64,000 nucleotides of DNA from Selaginella tamariscina. Lineage: Eukaryota > Streptophyta > Lycopodiopsida > Selaginellales > Selaginellaceae. Of this stretch, positions 11,641 through 22,879 are shown piece by piece. The stretch spans positions 157,291-221,290 of the forward strand of contig PUQB01000054.1 in assembly GCA_003024785.1 (NCBI GenBank), given 5' to 3'. Position 1 is the stretch's first letter. Every line of letters begins with the position of its first letter. Both the position numbers and the translations under genes were made by a program. The notes beneath the pieces were generated by a model. It was given only the letters and a program-made list of their open reading frames with translations, did no database searches and had not been told where the DNA came from.

Positions 11641-12786
11641 GATTCTGAAGTAACAGTATATTCTAGCATAATCTAGAATAGCGTCCCATTGCTAAAATAA
11701 TGTACAATATCACTTTAAATAACATATGTAAGAAATATTTCCCAAACTGAAATTCTATTTAAATAACTAGTATCACATATTTACATGTTTAGTACGATGT
11801 GTTCATCTTAAGCTTGCCTTCTTATCTTCTTAATCTTGCCTCAATCTCCTCCAAATCAACCTCCATTGTGTCCTTCTACATTGTAGTCCAACAAACATAT
11901 TTACTTATTAACATATTTACTCATTAACATTCCATATCATATGCATGTCAGGTTACATGTTCAATACATCCATGATCAATAACAAAATAAATCACAATGT
12001 TCTCACTGATCATAACCTTGGAATATTTAAAAAATATTTTATATACCTTGAAAGTCTTGAAAATGAAGCTTAACCTCGCAAATGCATTTTTGTCATGTTT
12101 TAAACCTTTACCAATCTTTTCATATGCCAAGATATTGTCACATGTTGGTCCACAAGCTGGTCCATATAGAACGAGCCTAAATGAAACTATGTATATATTA
12201 ACACTGCATAATGTAGCATTCCATCACCATATTTCCATTAACATATCAAGAATATCCCCTCAAGAATATTCTTTCAACCCCATTCAAAGAAAGTGAAACA
12301 TGTAAAAATCACCAAGGAGTATAAGATCAATTCACACATCCACACCAAGAAAGTAGTGGCAAATGCTTAACCCACGCCAACTTAACCCCAAGAAGCCCAT
12401 AAGTCTTTCCTCCACAGAGTACCGGGAAGTGCTAACCCACATCAATTAACACTCCTATAAAACATGTAACACCATCTACTAAAAAAACATGAGCAACCCA
12501 TGGGAAAATAGGTTGTTCGATGTTTAGTAGCATGAGCAACCCATGGGAGAATAGGTTGTTCGATGTGGACGCCACACCTAGACTAGGTGCCCTCCAACTT
12601 GTCCCCTATATGCAACTAAGTTTTAACTTCATGAATTTTGTTATCATATGGTTTCTCACAAAAACATTTTGTAAATGTTTGCTTTTGAATTGTACATGAT
12701 TGAAAAATTAAATATTTATAAAACATAACCTTTAAATTTATTGATTAATGATACTCCTCAGAAGATAATGTATAATCAACTATATA
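11641..12786. other. AT-rich stretch without a gene
   Basis: No gene recognised. A 2x repeat of gagcaacccatggga plus aataggttgttcgatgt lies at about 12489-12566 and is mirrored at 27468-27545. Confidence 0.5.
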
Positions 12787-12791
12787 ATTGT

Positions 12792-13427
12792 TGTCAAGCC
12801 ACGATCCAGAAGAGAGCAGGATTCCAAGGACATGAAGGCTTGACTCAGGAACAGGACCGAGAGCAGGACAGGAACCAGGAATAGGAACAGGACGGATCTA
12901 GGAGTAGGACAGGATTAGGATAGGATCCGGGAGCAAGACAGGAAAGCACAGGATAGGATCCGGGAGCAAAACAGGAACAGGACAGGATCCCGGAGCAGGA
13001 CAGGATCCAGGAACAGGACAGGAAATAGGAGCGAGACAGGAACAGGACAGGAAACAAGACAAGACAAGATTGATCGTAGTAAGACTGGTGTTGATAGTAA
13101 CTGATTGTACAACAATTAGGTCGGAGCTTTTATGCTCACAACTCCAAGAGCTAATCTAGGCATGCATGCAAAAGTGGTTGCATGCATGCAAAAGTGATTG
13201 CATGCATGCAGAGGCTAAGATGAGTCCACATGTCCCTTATCCTCTAGGCATATCCTGTGGCATATCCTGTAGGAATATCCTGCAACCGAATCCTGTGTCC
13301 GGAATCCTGGTAGGAGTATCCTGTAGGAAAATCCTGCAACCCATATCCTGTATCCGGAATCCTGTAGGAAAGTCCTGCAACCCATGTCCTGTATCCGGAA
13401 TCCTGTATTCTGTATCGGGTCGTGACA
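12792..13427 (-). repeat. Chromovirus 3' LTR
   Basis: A 636-bp LTR with TG...CA ends. It is packed with short repeats: aggacaggatcc-type units in one half and atcctgtaggaa / tatcctgtatccgg units in the other. It has one more gcatgcatgcaaaagtg unit than the other LTR. A purine run (read on the minus strand, agggaggaggtgc) abuts its inner end and is the likely polypurine tract. Confidence 0.93.
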
Positions 13428-13438
13428 GCACCTCCTCC

Positions 13439-16400
13439 CTAAAGACGAGTTCCACGAGTCTTGGGACCTGGTTTAGCAGGATAATGCCGATGGAAGGCAG
13501 CAACCTTGGAAGAAGCATGGAGTAAGTTGGATGCAGGTTCCCAAGTGCGATCAGTAGGCAGGTACCCTTTCCAATCCACCAAGTATTGGAGTTGGTGACG
13601 ATGAAGACGAGAGTCAAGGATGGCTGCGACTTCGTACTCAGGTTCCGTGTCAATGACCACAGGAGGGGGAGGAGAAGAAACACGACCAGGAAGAGAAGAA
13701 GGATGATACGGCTCCAACAAAGAGGTGTGAAACACAGGATGAAGTTTCACCGTGGATGGTAACTCGAGTCGGAAAGCTACAGGATTTACCTCCGCCACGA
13801 TCCTATAAGGGCCCAATCGTTGAAAATCCAACTTAGAAGAAGGCCTGTTGGTGCGAATGTGTCGACGAAGAAGCCACACGAGATCACCAATCTTGTATGC
13901 AGGTGCCGGCTGTCGGTGAGCATCAGCATGATGCTTGTATCGTTCCTGTGCCTGTTGAAGATGAACCTGGAGATCATCCTGTACCTGCCGAAGATGCTGA
14001 AGACGATCCTGTACTGCAGGAGCGGAAGAAGGAGAAGCGGTAGGAGCAAAGTCAAAACGTGGATGGTGGCCTGTAAGAGCAAAGAAAGGTGTCTGTCCTG
14101 TAGATGCGTGGATGGAGTTGTTGTAGGCAAACTCTGCCATTGGAAGGAGGTCCAACCAGTTGTCCTGCTGGTAACTGATGAAGCAACGAAGATACTGTTC
14201 TAAGGTCTGAATTGTGCGTTCGGACTGCCCATCGGTTTGTGGGTGATATCCTGAAGAAAGATCCGCTTTGACCTGTAGACTCCGAAGAAGCTCTCGCCAA
14301 AACTTGGACATGAATTGTGGACCTCGATCGGAAACAATGCTCTCAGGAAGACCATGATGTCGGAACACCTCGCGGATCACCAACTCGGCAGTTGTCTGAC
14401 CTGTAGCTGTCTTGTTGCAGGGTAGGAAATGAGCCTGCTTGGTGAAACGGTCAACCACCACAAGAACTGCATCAAATCCACGGGAAGGAGGAAGATCTGT
14501 GAGGAAATCCATAGAAATGGATCTCCAAGGAGCAGACGGAACAGGAAGAGGACGAAGAAGACCAGAGGGTGCATGATGAGGCATCTTCGACCTGCTACAA
14601 GTGTCACAACTCCGTACAAACCTCTCCACAAAACCTCGCAACCCAGGCCACCAATAGTTGCGAGTCACCAATTCCACTGTCTTGGCCACACCAAAATGTC
14701 CTGTAGCCGGGGTATCATGACAATCCTGTACCACACGAGTCCTAGAAATACCAACAGGAACGTACAGGAGACCTTCCCGGTACAGGAGTCCATCCTGTAT
14801 GGTGAATAGGTTGTAGTCTGGACGGGAACTGGAGGAAGAGGAACTTGCAACGTCAGGATGAATGTGTGAGAACACATTCTTTCCCAAGTCGTCTGTAGGC
14901 AACTGCGAACGAACGTCCTGTAGGAGTGTTGAATTTGCTGGAGCCTGATGAACCTGCAGTGCCGCAAGCCGGAAACGATCAGGACCCAACAACACTTGCC
15001 TTTGACCGTCAAATGCAGGATCGCCCGGGCTTGGTGCAAGGTAAGAGCGCCTAGACAATGCGTCCGCCTTGCCATTCCGAAAGCCGGGCCTGTAGACGAT
15101 GACGAAGTCAAAACGTGATAGGAACTCTGCCCACCTAGCCTGTCGCCGACTGAGGACCCGAGCCGTTTGAAAGTACTCCAGGTTCTTGTGATCCGTAAGA
15201 ACTTGTACAGGATGTGCAGCACCTTCCAGGAAATGCCGCCATTCCTCAAACGAATCCACAATGGCCTTGAGTTCCTTGTCATGAATCTCGTAGTTGATCT
15301 CCGCCGACAGGAACTTACGAGAGTGAAAGGCTACAGGATGAAGCAACTTGTCCTCTCCAACTTGCGATAGGACGGATCCTACTGCAAAATCCGAGGCATC
15401 TGCTTCAATGAAGAAAGGATGAGAAGGGTCAGGATGTGCTAAAATCGGAGCTGTCGTGAAAACGTCCTTGAGTGTTGTGAACGCGTGTTCCGCCTTGTCG
15501 GACCAAGAGAAAAGTCCTGTGCGCTTGGTGAGTTCTGTGAGTGGAAGTACACGCTTGGAGAAGTCCTGTATGAACCGCCTGTAGAAGTTTGCAAAGCCAA
15601 GGAAACATTGTACATCTCGTACCGACTTGGGCCTCTCCCACTCCACGATGGTCTTCACCTTGTGCATGTCCATGGAAACGCCAGCAGGAGAGACGATGTA
15701 GCCCAAGAACTCCACCGAATCCCTATCGAAAAAACACTTCTCCAACTTCGCGTACAGGCCATGCTCGCGAAGCCGCTCTAAAACTAGTCGTACATGCTTG
15801 TCATGTGCCGCCTGGTCCTTGGAGAAAATCAAGATGTCGTCGAGGTAGATCACCACAAACTGGTCCAAGAAGTCACGGAAAATGTCGTTCACCATGTGTT
15901 GGAATACAGCTGGGGCATTGGTAAGGCCGAAAGGCATTACCGTGTACTCAAAATGTCCATACCTTGTACGAAAGGCAGTCTTCCACTCATCGCCGGGACG
16001 AATCCGTACAAGGTTGTAGGCTCCTCGTAAGTCGATCTTCGTGAACACCTTTGCCCCTCGCAGCCGATCGAGAAGTTCCGGGATCAATGGCAACGGATAC
16101 CGATTCCGAATGGTGACTTGATTCAAACCCCTGTAGTCCACCACCAAACGTAAACTCCCATCCTTCTTCTTGACAAAGAAGATAGGAGCTCCTGCAGGGG
16201 ACTTTGAGTGACGAATGAAGCCGGATCCTAAGTTGTCCTCGATGTATTGACGAAGAACCTCCAACTCTGTGGGTGACAATGCATAGATCGGTCCGAATGG
16301 TGGAGTCTTTCCTTCCGCAAGATCAATAGGACAGTCGTAGGACCTGTGAACAGGAAGAACTGCAGCCTTGTGCTTGTCAAAAACGTCCTTAAAGTCGTGG

Positions 16401-16984
16401 TACTTGGATGGTAGGGAAGAAGGAGGAGAAGGAGAAGGAGAAGGAGAAAAAACAGGGGAGTCGGATACAGGAAAGGTAGGAGAGGACGTAGGAGTTACTT
16501 GAAAAGCAAAAAGGTGGAAGGGGGCAGGATCAGTGGCGAGTTCATGCATGGTAGTGGTAAGAACTCGGAGAGGAGAAGGAGGGAGCTGTGACTGAAAAAG
16601 AGGAAGGATCTTGGGGGATGGAACAGAGGCAGGGTAACAGAAAGAAGCAGGATTGGAAAAAACCTGTGTGGTTGTTGATGAGTGTACAGGATTGGAAGAA
16701 TCCTGTACAGGACACCGTGAGTGTACAGGATTGGAAGAATCCTGTACAGGAGTCCGTGGTTGCGCAAGAGTGGAAGAAGCCTGCGAATGTGCTGACGAAT
16801 CAACAGGAGGTGGATCCTGTTGAGGAGGAACCTTCGACACTGATACAGGATTGGAAGAACCCTGTACAGGACACCGCAAACTTACAGGAATGGGGAGAGC
16901 CTGCGGATGTGCTGAGGAACTGCCATGAGGTGAATCCTGTCGAGGAGGAGTCTTCAACACTGGTACAGGAACAGTACGTCAATC
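13439..16984 (-). CDS. Chromovirus reverse transcriptase, RNase H, integrase, chromodomain
   Basis: A frame of about 1,180 residues. After a Pro/Ser linker with repeats of PVQDSSNPVH (about 1-185), the reverse transcriptase spans about 215-420, with TKIDLRGAYNLVRI (first Asp) and VVIYLDDILIF at 370-379. RNase H follows (FFIEADASDFAVGSVLSQ; LTDHKNLEYF). The integrase has an HHCC zinc finger (GHFGVAKTVEL...CDTCSRSK) and a D,D,E core (MDFLTDLPPSRGFDAV; IVSDRGPQFMSKFW; GYHPQTDGQSERTIQTLE). A C-terminal chromodomain (YLVDWKGYLPTDRTWEPASN, about 1105-1165) should read histone methylation and steer insertion. All catalytic residues look present. Confidence 0.95.
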
Positions 16985-17490
16985 CTGTAGCTTGTACTGC
17001 CTCAGATACTAAGGATGTATCCTGCACGCAGGAAGGTACAGGATTGATCCTAGAAGTTGGAGAGGAAAACGTGAGTGTCCTAGACCTCCAGTCGATCTGC
17101 GGATTTGCAACAACGAACCATGGCATGCCCAAAATGATGGGAGTCGACCGAGTCTTGATCAAGTTGAAGGAAATTGAACAGTTGAATGTGCCATACCTGC
17201 AGGAGAGAGGTTCGGTAGCATGGGTAACTGCACCGGAAGCAATTAGACGCCCATCGGCCACCTCTACAGGAACTGCACGCTTCAACTTCACCACCGAAAT
17301 GCCATGTTGAGTTGCAAACGTGTCATCCATGAAGCATGCATTTGCACCAGTGTCTAACAAGGCAAACTCCATGAGCTCTCGATTATTAAGATGAATGTGT
17401 ACAGGAAACTTAAGTGACGGGATGGTATGAGCAGCACCAATGGAGCCTGCACCTACGTCCAACTTCGCGGCTCCTAGACGAAGTGGACAT
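16800..17490 (-). CDS. Chromovirus protease region of pol
   Basis: Open in the -1 frame relative to gag. The aspartic protease signature is LLDTGANACFMDDTF, with a second conserved block IILGMPWFVVANPQIDW. After the protease comes a Ser/Pro-rich linker built on repeated words (acaggattggaagaatcctg). The frame ends at 16800, while the reverse-transcriptase frame opens at about 16984 in the +1 frame. The two therefore overlap in the repeat-rich linker, where a one-base change must have occurred or a second shift is used. Confidence 0.88.
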
Positions 17491-18451
17491 TGGAGTTTTC
17501 CGACTGAACTTCGGCTTCGACTTCACGCGTCTTGAAGTTCCTGGCTTTAATAGGACAATCTGCCACCTTGTGTCCTGCTCCACCACAATACAAGCACAGG
17601 TTCTCACTGCGACGACGTTGCTTCTCGGCAGCGGAAAGAGAGCCACGCTTGGATTTCTCAACCTCCATAGGAACTACTCCAGAAGGTGGTGCAGGAACAT
17701 GTACCACAGCTGTAGGATTGGTTTGCAGGAACTGTTGACGGGATCTTTCCTGACGACGCTCGAACAAACGGTTGTCGCAACGAACAGCTTGTTGCATGAT
17801 CTCCGCTAATGTTTGGGCATCCGGTAACGTAAGGAGAAGGTCCTTCACGTCGTCCCTCAACCCAAAACGGAAGTGTTCGATCAATGCAGTCTCGTCCCAT
17901 GGAATGTTCGTGCAAAGTTGCTGAAATTCGGATGCATAGACGGAAGCTGGTCGGGATCCTTGAGTGAGCTTCCGTAACTTCGTGCATGCAGAACGGTACT
18001 TATCAGGATCTCCAAAACAGGCTTCAAAGGCAGCCACGAAACCTTCAAAGTCTTCCATCAGTGGATCGTCACGCTCCAGCAAGGGGGCAACCCAAGCCCG
18101 TGGAGATCCACTTAGTAAGGATGCCAAAAGACCCACCTTTTGAGCATCAGTCGAGTAGCGCCGTGGTTGCATACGGATCAAGAGTCGGATCTGATTCAGG
18201 AAACCTTGGAAATCGGCACGATTACCACTGAACTTCTCTGGCATGCTAACCTTCGGCTCCGAAGAAAAGTTTGATGAAGAGGAAACCACCGATGCCTGGG
18301 AGAGAGCCTGCGCAGCAGCCTTGGAGGATGCATCAGCAGCTGCATGTGCCGCAGTGGTGGAACCTTGCAGGTCGGTGACCACTTGGCGCAAAGTGGCCAG
18401 CTCATGAAGTAGCATTTGGTGCTCGTGTTGAAAATGCTCAAAATCAGCCAT
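17474..18451 (-). CDS. Chromovirus gag
   Basis: A 325-residue capsid/nucleocapsid protein. The N-terminal coiled-coil-like part (MADFEHFQHEHQMLLHEL) leads into an Ala/Ser linker. A retrotransposon capsid domain follows (residues about 65-240; motifs PEKFSGNRADFQGFLNQ, WVAPLLERDDPLMEDFEGF, FRFGLRDDVKDLL). A single CCHC zinc knuckle (CLYCGGAGHKVADC) lies at about 293-306. The frame is intact. The stop lies just inside the start of the protease frame, which is offset by -1, so pol is probably made by -1 frameshifting near ggaaaac at about 17494-17500. Confidence 0.93.
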   Translation of the reverse strand: MADFEHFQHEHQMLLHELATLRQVVTDLQGSTTAAHAAADASSKAAAQALSQASVVSSSSNFSSEPKVSMPEKFSGNRADFQGFLNQIRLLIRMQPRRYSTDAQKVGLLASLLSGSPRAWVAPLLERDDPLMEDFEGFVAAFEACFGDPDKYRSACTKLRKLTQGSRPASVYASEFQQLCTNIPWDETALIEHFRFGLRDDVKDLLLTLPDAQTLAEIMQQAVRCDNRLFERRQERSRQQFLQTNPTAVVHVPAPPSGVVPMEVEKSKRGSLSAAEKQRRRSENLCLYCGGAGHKVADCPIKARNFKTREVEAEVQSENSNVHFV

Positions 18452-18536
18452 GATCTAGGAAAGAAAAAAGGAGGAAAATGAAGGAAAGGAATCAAGAAAA
18501 AGGTAGCTGGAAAACGGTATGAAGTTACTATCAAAC

Positions 18537-19159
18537 TGTCAAGCCACGATCCAGGAAACAGGAAGAGAGCAGGATTCCAAGGACATGAAGGCTTGACTCA
18601 GGAACAGGACCGAGAGCAGGACAGGAACCAGGAATAGGAACAGGACGGATCTAGGAGTAGGACAGGATTAGGATAGGATCCGGGAGCAAGACAGGAAAGC
18701 ACAGGATAGGATCCGGGAGCAAAACAGGAACAGGACAGGATCCCGGAGCAGGACAGGATCCAGGAACAGGACAGGAAATAGGAGCGAGACAGGAACAGGA
18801 CAGGAAACAAGACAAGACAAGATTGATCGTAGTAAGACTGGTGTTGATAGTAACTGATTGTACAACAATTAGGTCGGAGCTTTTATGCTCACAACTCCAA
18901 GAGCTAATCTAGGCATGCATGCAAAAGTGGTTGCATGCATGCAGAGGCTAAGATGAGTCCACATGTCCCTTATCCTCTAGGCATATCCTGTGGCATATCC
19001 TGTAGGAATATCCTGCAACCGAATCCTGTGTCCGGAATCCTGGTAGGAGTATCCTGTAGGAAAATCCTGCAACCCATATCCTGTATCCGGAATCCTGTAG
19101 GAAAGTCCTGCAACCCATGTCCTGTATCCGGAATCCTGTATTCTGTATCGGGTGTGACA
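18537..19159 (-). repeat. Chromovirus 5' LTR
   Basis: A 623-bp LTR. It differs from its partner by an aaacaggaa insertion near one end, one missing gcatgcatgcaaaag unit, and gggtgtgaca instead of gggtcgtgaca at the other end. The internal side (minus strand gtttgatagtaacttc) does not match a tRNA primer site that I recognise. Confidence 0.93.
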
Positions 19160-19164
19160 ATTGT

Positions 19165-19326
19165 CACCATCACATGAACATAAAAATTAGTTAATTCTTT
19201 GTGGAAAACTAAATTATTTATAGAATTTGGCATAGAGACCAATAAGATTTTTTAATGAAAATTTGTTAATTAAAAGATACAATGTTAAATATATCATTTG
19301 TACATTGTTACATTGTGGAATACATA
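19165..19326 (+). repeat. Left arm, continuation after the chromovirus
   Basis: After the chromovirus and its second target duplication, the sequence resumes as the reverse complement of about 27115-27247 of the right arm. This shows the retrotransposon split a once continuous arm. Confidence 0.85.
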
Positions 19327-22300
19327 TATAAGAACATTATAACTAAAAGGGAATGTCTAATTAACAATTTTAATTATTTAATTAGCATTTTTAATATTAA
19401 AGAAATATTTTTTAGAACAATATATATTTAAGAAAGAATACTCCTTTTCATCTCAAGGCGATTAAGGTGAATACGATTAAACATTTCAAAGAGTAGTTGG
19501 AATACACTGCCATAAACTGGGTTGGACCTCGGCTACAACATACAAGGAGGTCAGGAAATATTTATATGTGACAGACAACAATACGCTTGTTCAATGAGTA
19601 AACCGATTGAGAGATCTGGGCAAGAATTTATTGCAAATCAACATCAGAAAGGAGAACATTGTGATGACGACTTCTCTTTATAAATAGTCCTTTAGCAGTA
19701 GAGAATCAAGCTGAACCTGATAAAGGATGCTACGAATCATAACAAGCAGATGTTTAATGTCAGAGTTAAAGACTTTATGAGGTAGCATCACTGCCTGTAG
19801 GAATCCTTTTCAAATGTTTGTGATGGATCGGTAGGTATCAAAAAATTCATCTTCAAATAAGGTGCTAGAAGATTTGATGAAGAAGCTTAGCTGGGCAAGC
19901 ATGTACAAAGAAGGTATTTGTTATTTAATTTTTGCATACTTACCTGATACTACGTTTTCAAGTATTTATTTTTTGATTTTTGCTCATGTCACCTTTATTT
20001 TCGCCAAGAAGAACATACATTACTGGACTGGATTTTACATAAAGGATGTTAATCCATGTGTATTAATACGATTGTTCATTTGGTCAGTAGGAATGTGCCA
20101 AACAATTTCAAACTTTCAAACGATTGGCCAGGCATCTACCTTTGCTCCAACGAGTCTAAACCTCCATCCGATACACTAATAGTCAATAGGAATGTATTGG
20201 CAATGTATGTCATCTAAATATTACAAGTTAGGTTGCACACAACATCCTTAACTTAATTAGGGGTCCTCCCAATGATGCTTGGGTTTTTTACTATTGCACT
20301 AAGGGTTTCATTTTGAAGAAATGTTACCTCCGGGATACATGTGTGTTTGCTATTGAAAATAATAAGACCATGATCGATGACTTGAATAAATGAATAGAGA
20401 GGTTCTTAACTAACTACCTCAATAAACTCATACAGGAGTATTTGGGTTCTCGAAAAATGTGATAGCTCTAAGGAGGAATCCAATTTAATGTCGAAGTCTA
20501 AGGACGGTCCTGAACCAGATATCACAAGGGAAGTTATCTCAAGGAACATAGAACTTTCAATTACTTCACTGAAACATCAATAAAAGAAATCAAAGATGTC
20601 GAACACTCTCCAAGTAGTTAAAACCTTCTTTGCCATGCTCATAAGGTAATAGTGAAGATGAATTGTTAGAGTGATAAATAGTTGTAACATAAGGCATTTT
20701 GTATATTTCATATATATTTGTACAGAAAATAAATTCCCAAAGGACTAAAGAAGCTTTTAGTTCAAATATGGTTCACATATTAACAAGGTAAATAATATAC
20801 CTTGGTAATTATAAGGCTAGCTAGTGATCATTTTGCATATATAATAAGGATTTTCGACAATGGCGTGAGGTAATAAAGGGGTATGGCAAAAATTATTTGT
20901 GTTATATGTCAGAATGACAGAGTTCATGCAGGAAATGTCACCAATACAGCTTAAAACATGGTCACTATAGGAACACACTTGTCTTGGCAAGTTGCATAAG
21001 GGAGGTTTTTGAACTACCACATCTTTAACTCCTTCAGTTTTGCATCACCATTTCTATCGCCTTCAGTTCATGAATCACTTTCTCCAATGCCTTCAATATC
21101 TGAATCTTTGTAAAGATAATCTACAAGTAAATGATAAAGAGATTAACAACAATATAACCTCAAAAGATGAATGTGAAAAAGACCAAACAAGTGAGCTGCA
21201 TATCATTCAAGAGGCAATGTTGCCCTTTGTTACCATGGCCATACTATATTGCTAGATGTCAATGGCATTCTGCTTCATCGACAAAGACCTGAGGATAGGG
21301 AAAGAAATCAAATAGGGAGTTTTCATTCATCGTGATGGTAAATTTCGACATGATATCATCATTTGTCCAGGGTTGAACCGTTTCTTTCAAAAGCTCAAGG
21401 AGATGGGTGTGCTTGTGGGGATTTGTTCATACATGCAGTTTCACAACTTGACACTGCTGTTGAATTTACTTAACACAGCACTGTAGTATTGTAAAAGAGG
21501 TGATTAGTAAGGATTGGATTTTTTACAAACGAATTTATTTGAATATTACGATGTGAAAAATGAAAGCAAGCCATACTTCTTCAAGAATGAAAGAATAATT
21601 GAGCTTTTATTGGGAAATCAATCAGTTAAAGAATGCACATATCTTAGCGGTAGATGAATCTCCTCAAAAGCTATGCTCAATTAAAACATTGCTTGTATCC
21701 ATCCAATCACTTTCGACCCATATTCTGATATTAATATTATGGATGAATTAAGAACTACTTGAACACATTCCTCAAAAAGAAAATCTTAAAAAACTTTTGC
21801 GAGCAATATCCATCATATAAACATACCCTAATGCTTTTCTATCCCTTTATTTTGAGTTTTTTTTATGAAATAAAGGAGCAATCATGCGCTCTATAATGTT
21901 ATTATTGAGAAACTTCATTTTTTAAATAAGCCTCTATGCACTCTTGGTACGTATTAACAAGTATGACAATCTTAATTGCATTCGTGAGAGTGTTAGGTGG
22001 TGGCAATAAGATATTGATTAAAATGATTTGATTAATTTAGAGGGTGATGACTTAAACAAAATGAGGAGATTCATCTGTATTGTTTAAGAAGAAACTAATT
22101 ACAAATAGATTAACGATAAGGAAATGATTTCATTTATAATTATATTCAATTATGTTTGATAATATTTTTAATTATTGTAAAATATTTTTATACTGAAAGA
22201 ATAATATGAATTTCTAAGATATTTTAGAATATTCTTATGTTTGTACTTTATGAATATCTTGAGAATAATATTAGAATATAATAATTGTTTTATCATAAAT

Positions 22301-22606
22301 ATTCTTTGTATGTATTTAGGTTGTAATATTTATTAGGTATATATTGATATAAAGATTATATTTTTATTCATTTTTTGTCGCATATTAATGTAAAAAGAAT
22401 AAAGATATATTTTTAGTGATGATAAAATTGATTTTATAAGCACTAAATAAGGTTAATTAAATATTAATTAATTAATTAATTAATAATTAAGACTTAAATA
22501 TATATTAATTAAATAATAATTAATAATCGGTACTTAAGTATTAATAAGTAATTTATTTATATTTTATTTTCATGTATCATTCCCATTTAGTTACAACATT
22601 CTTATA
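19327..22606. mobile_element. 3.3 kb DNA element with terminal inverted repeats
   Basis: Present in the left arm only; the right arm passes directly across this site. The ends are inverted repeats: tataagaacattataacta at 19327 and, reading inward from 22606, tataagaatgttgtaacta, both followed by aaagggaatg-like bases (29 bp in all). Much of the inside is AT-rich, with remnants of coding sequence (see the HAD-like fragment). No transposase was recognised and no clear target duplication was found, so the superfamily is open. A fragment of the same 3' end lies at 45135-45215. It could instead be an ancestral segment lost from the right arm, but the matched ends favour insertion. Confidence 0.6.
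21246..21486 (+). pseudogene. HAD/FCP1-like phosphatase fragment
   Basis: Two plus-strand pieces, joined by a frameshift near 21310, resemble the NLI/FCP1 (HAD-superfamily) phosphatase domain. The first is ILLDVNGILLHR, at the position of the catalytic Asp loop (D-x-N-G instead of D-x-D-x-T). The second is FIHRDGKFRHDIIICPGLNR followed by FFQKLKEMGVLVGICSYMQ. Later conserved blocks are lost. It sits inside the 3.3 kb TIR element and may be a captured host gene fragment. Upstream (21040-21255) is an open stretch (KDECEKDQTSELHIIQEA) that may be its N-terminal part. Assignment is by motif only. Confidence 0.4.
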
Positions 22607-22765
22607 TTATATTCATAAATATGGGCATCTATGCTAATGGATTTTTATTGAAATTTTTATATAAATTGAATAAAAAAGAATATTTAAAAAATTCAAGCAA
22701 TTTTCATGAATATTTCAAAAAAAATCATTAATATTCTTTTTTAAAAACCTGTCAATATACTTATT
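22607..22765 (+). repeat. Left arm, innermost piece
   Basis: This is the reverse complement of about 26990-27110. The shared core includes cataaatatgggc and a run encoding aatttatata. It is the innermost part of the left arm; inside it begins the spacer. It is separated from the preceding arm piece by a 3.3 kb insertion with terminal inverted repeats. Confidence 0.75.
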
Positions 22766-22879
22766 TGGTTTTTCTAATGACCTCAACTTGAGTAAAAAGT
22801 TAACTTGAATTTTTCCATAATAAGCATACCCAAAATAAGCATTTTGGATTTAATATGCATAGCCAAAATAAGAAGAAAA

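Larger units (their letters stand above)
1..12786 (+). repeat. Left arm of giant inverted repeat (main block)
   Basis: This block is the reverse complement of the right arm, in the same mirror order. Matching pairs include 2909-3551 with 41312-41953, 3988-4284 with 40510-40876, 9030-9580 with 30491-30885, and 10365-11169 with 28887-29689. Identity is high in the gene-like parts and lower, with many small indels, in AT-rich parts. The arm reaches the window edge: bases 1-100 still match 45420-45625 in inverse, so the true outer end is not seen. The last matching bases before the chromovirus are at its target site. Confidence 0.93.
12792..19159 (-). mobile_element. Ty3 chromovirus, complete, left arm only
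   Basis: Full-length LTR retrotransposon of 6,368 bp on the minus strand. It begins tgtcaagcc, ends gtgaca, and is flanked by the target duplication attgt (12787-12791 and 19160-19164). The right arm has the empty site at about 27248-27252. Order along the minus strand is LTR, gag, protease, reverse transcriptase, RNase H, integrase, chromodomain, LTR. The protein type (YLDD reverse transcriptase, GPY-like integrase end, C-terminal chromodomain) resembles Tcn1-like chromoviruses. The two LTRs differ by only a few indels, so the insertion is young. Pol needs one frame correction. Confidence 0.95.

Noticed and set aside
12845-13115. Cys/Leu/Ser-rich minus-strand frames in the LTRs (also 18598-18868)
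   Set aside because: They are translations of aggacaggatcc repeats, occur in both LTRs, and have no protein features.
16588-17310. Long plus-strand open frame of 240 codons
   Set aside because: It is antisense to the chromovirus protease and linker; its text (repeats of QDWKNPVQ) is the shadow of the TACAGG repeats.
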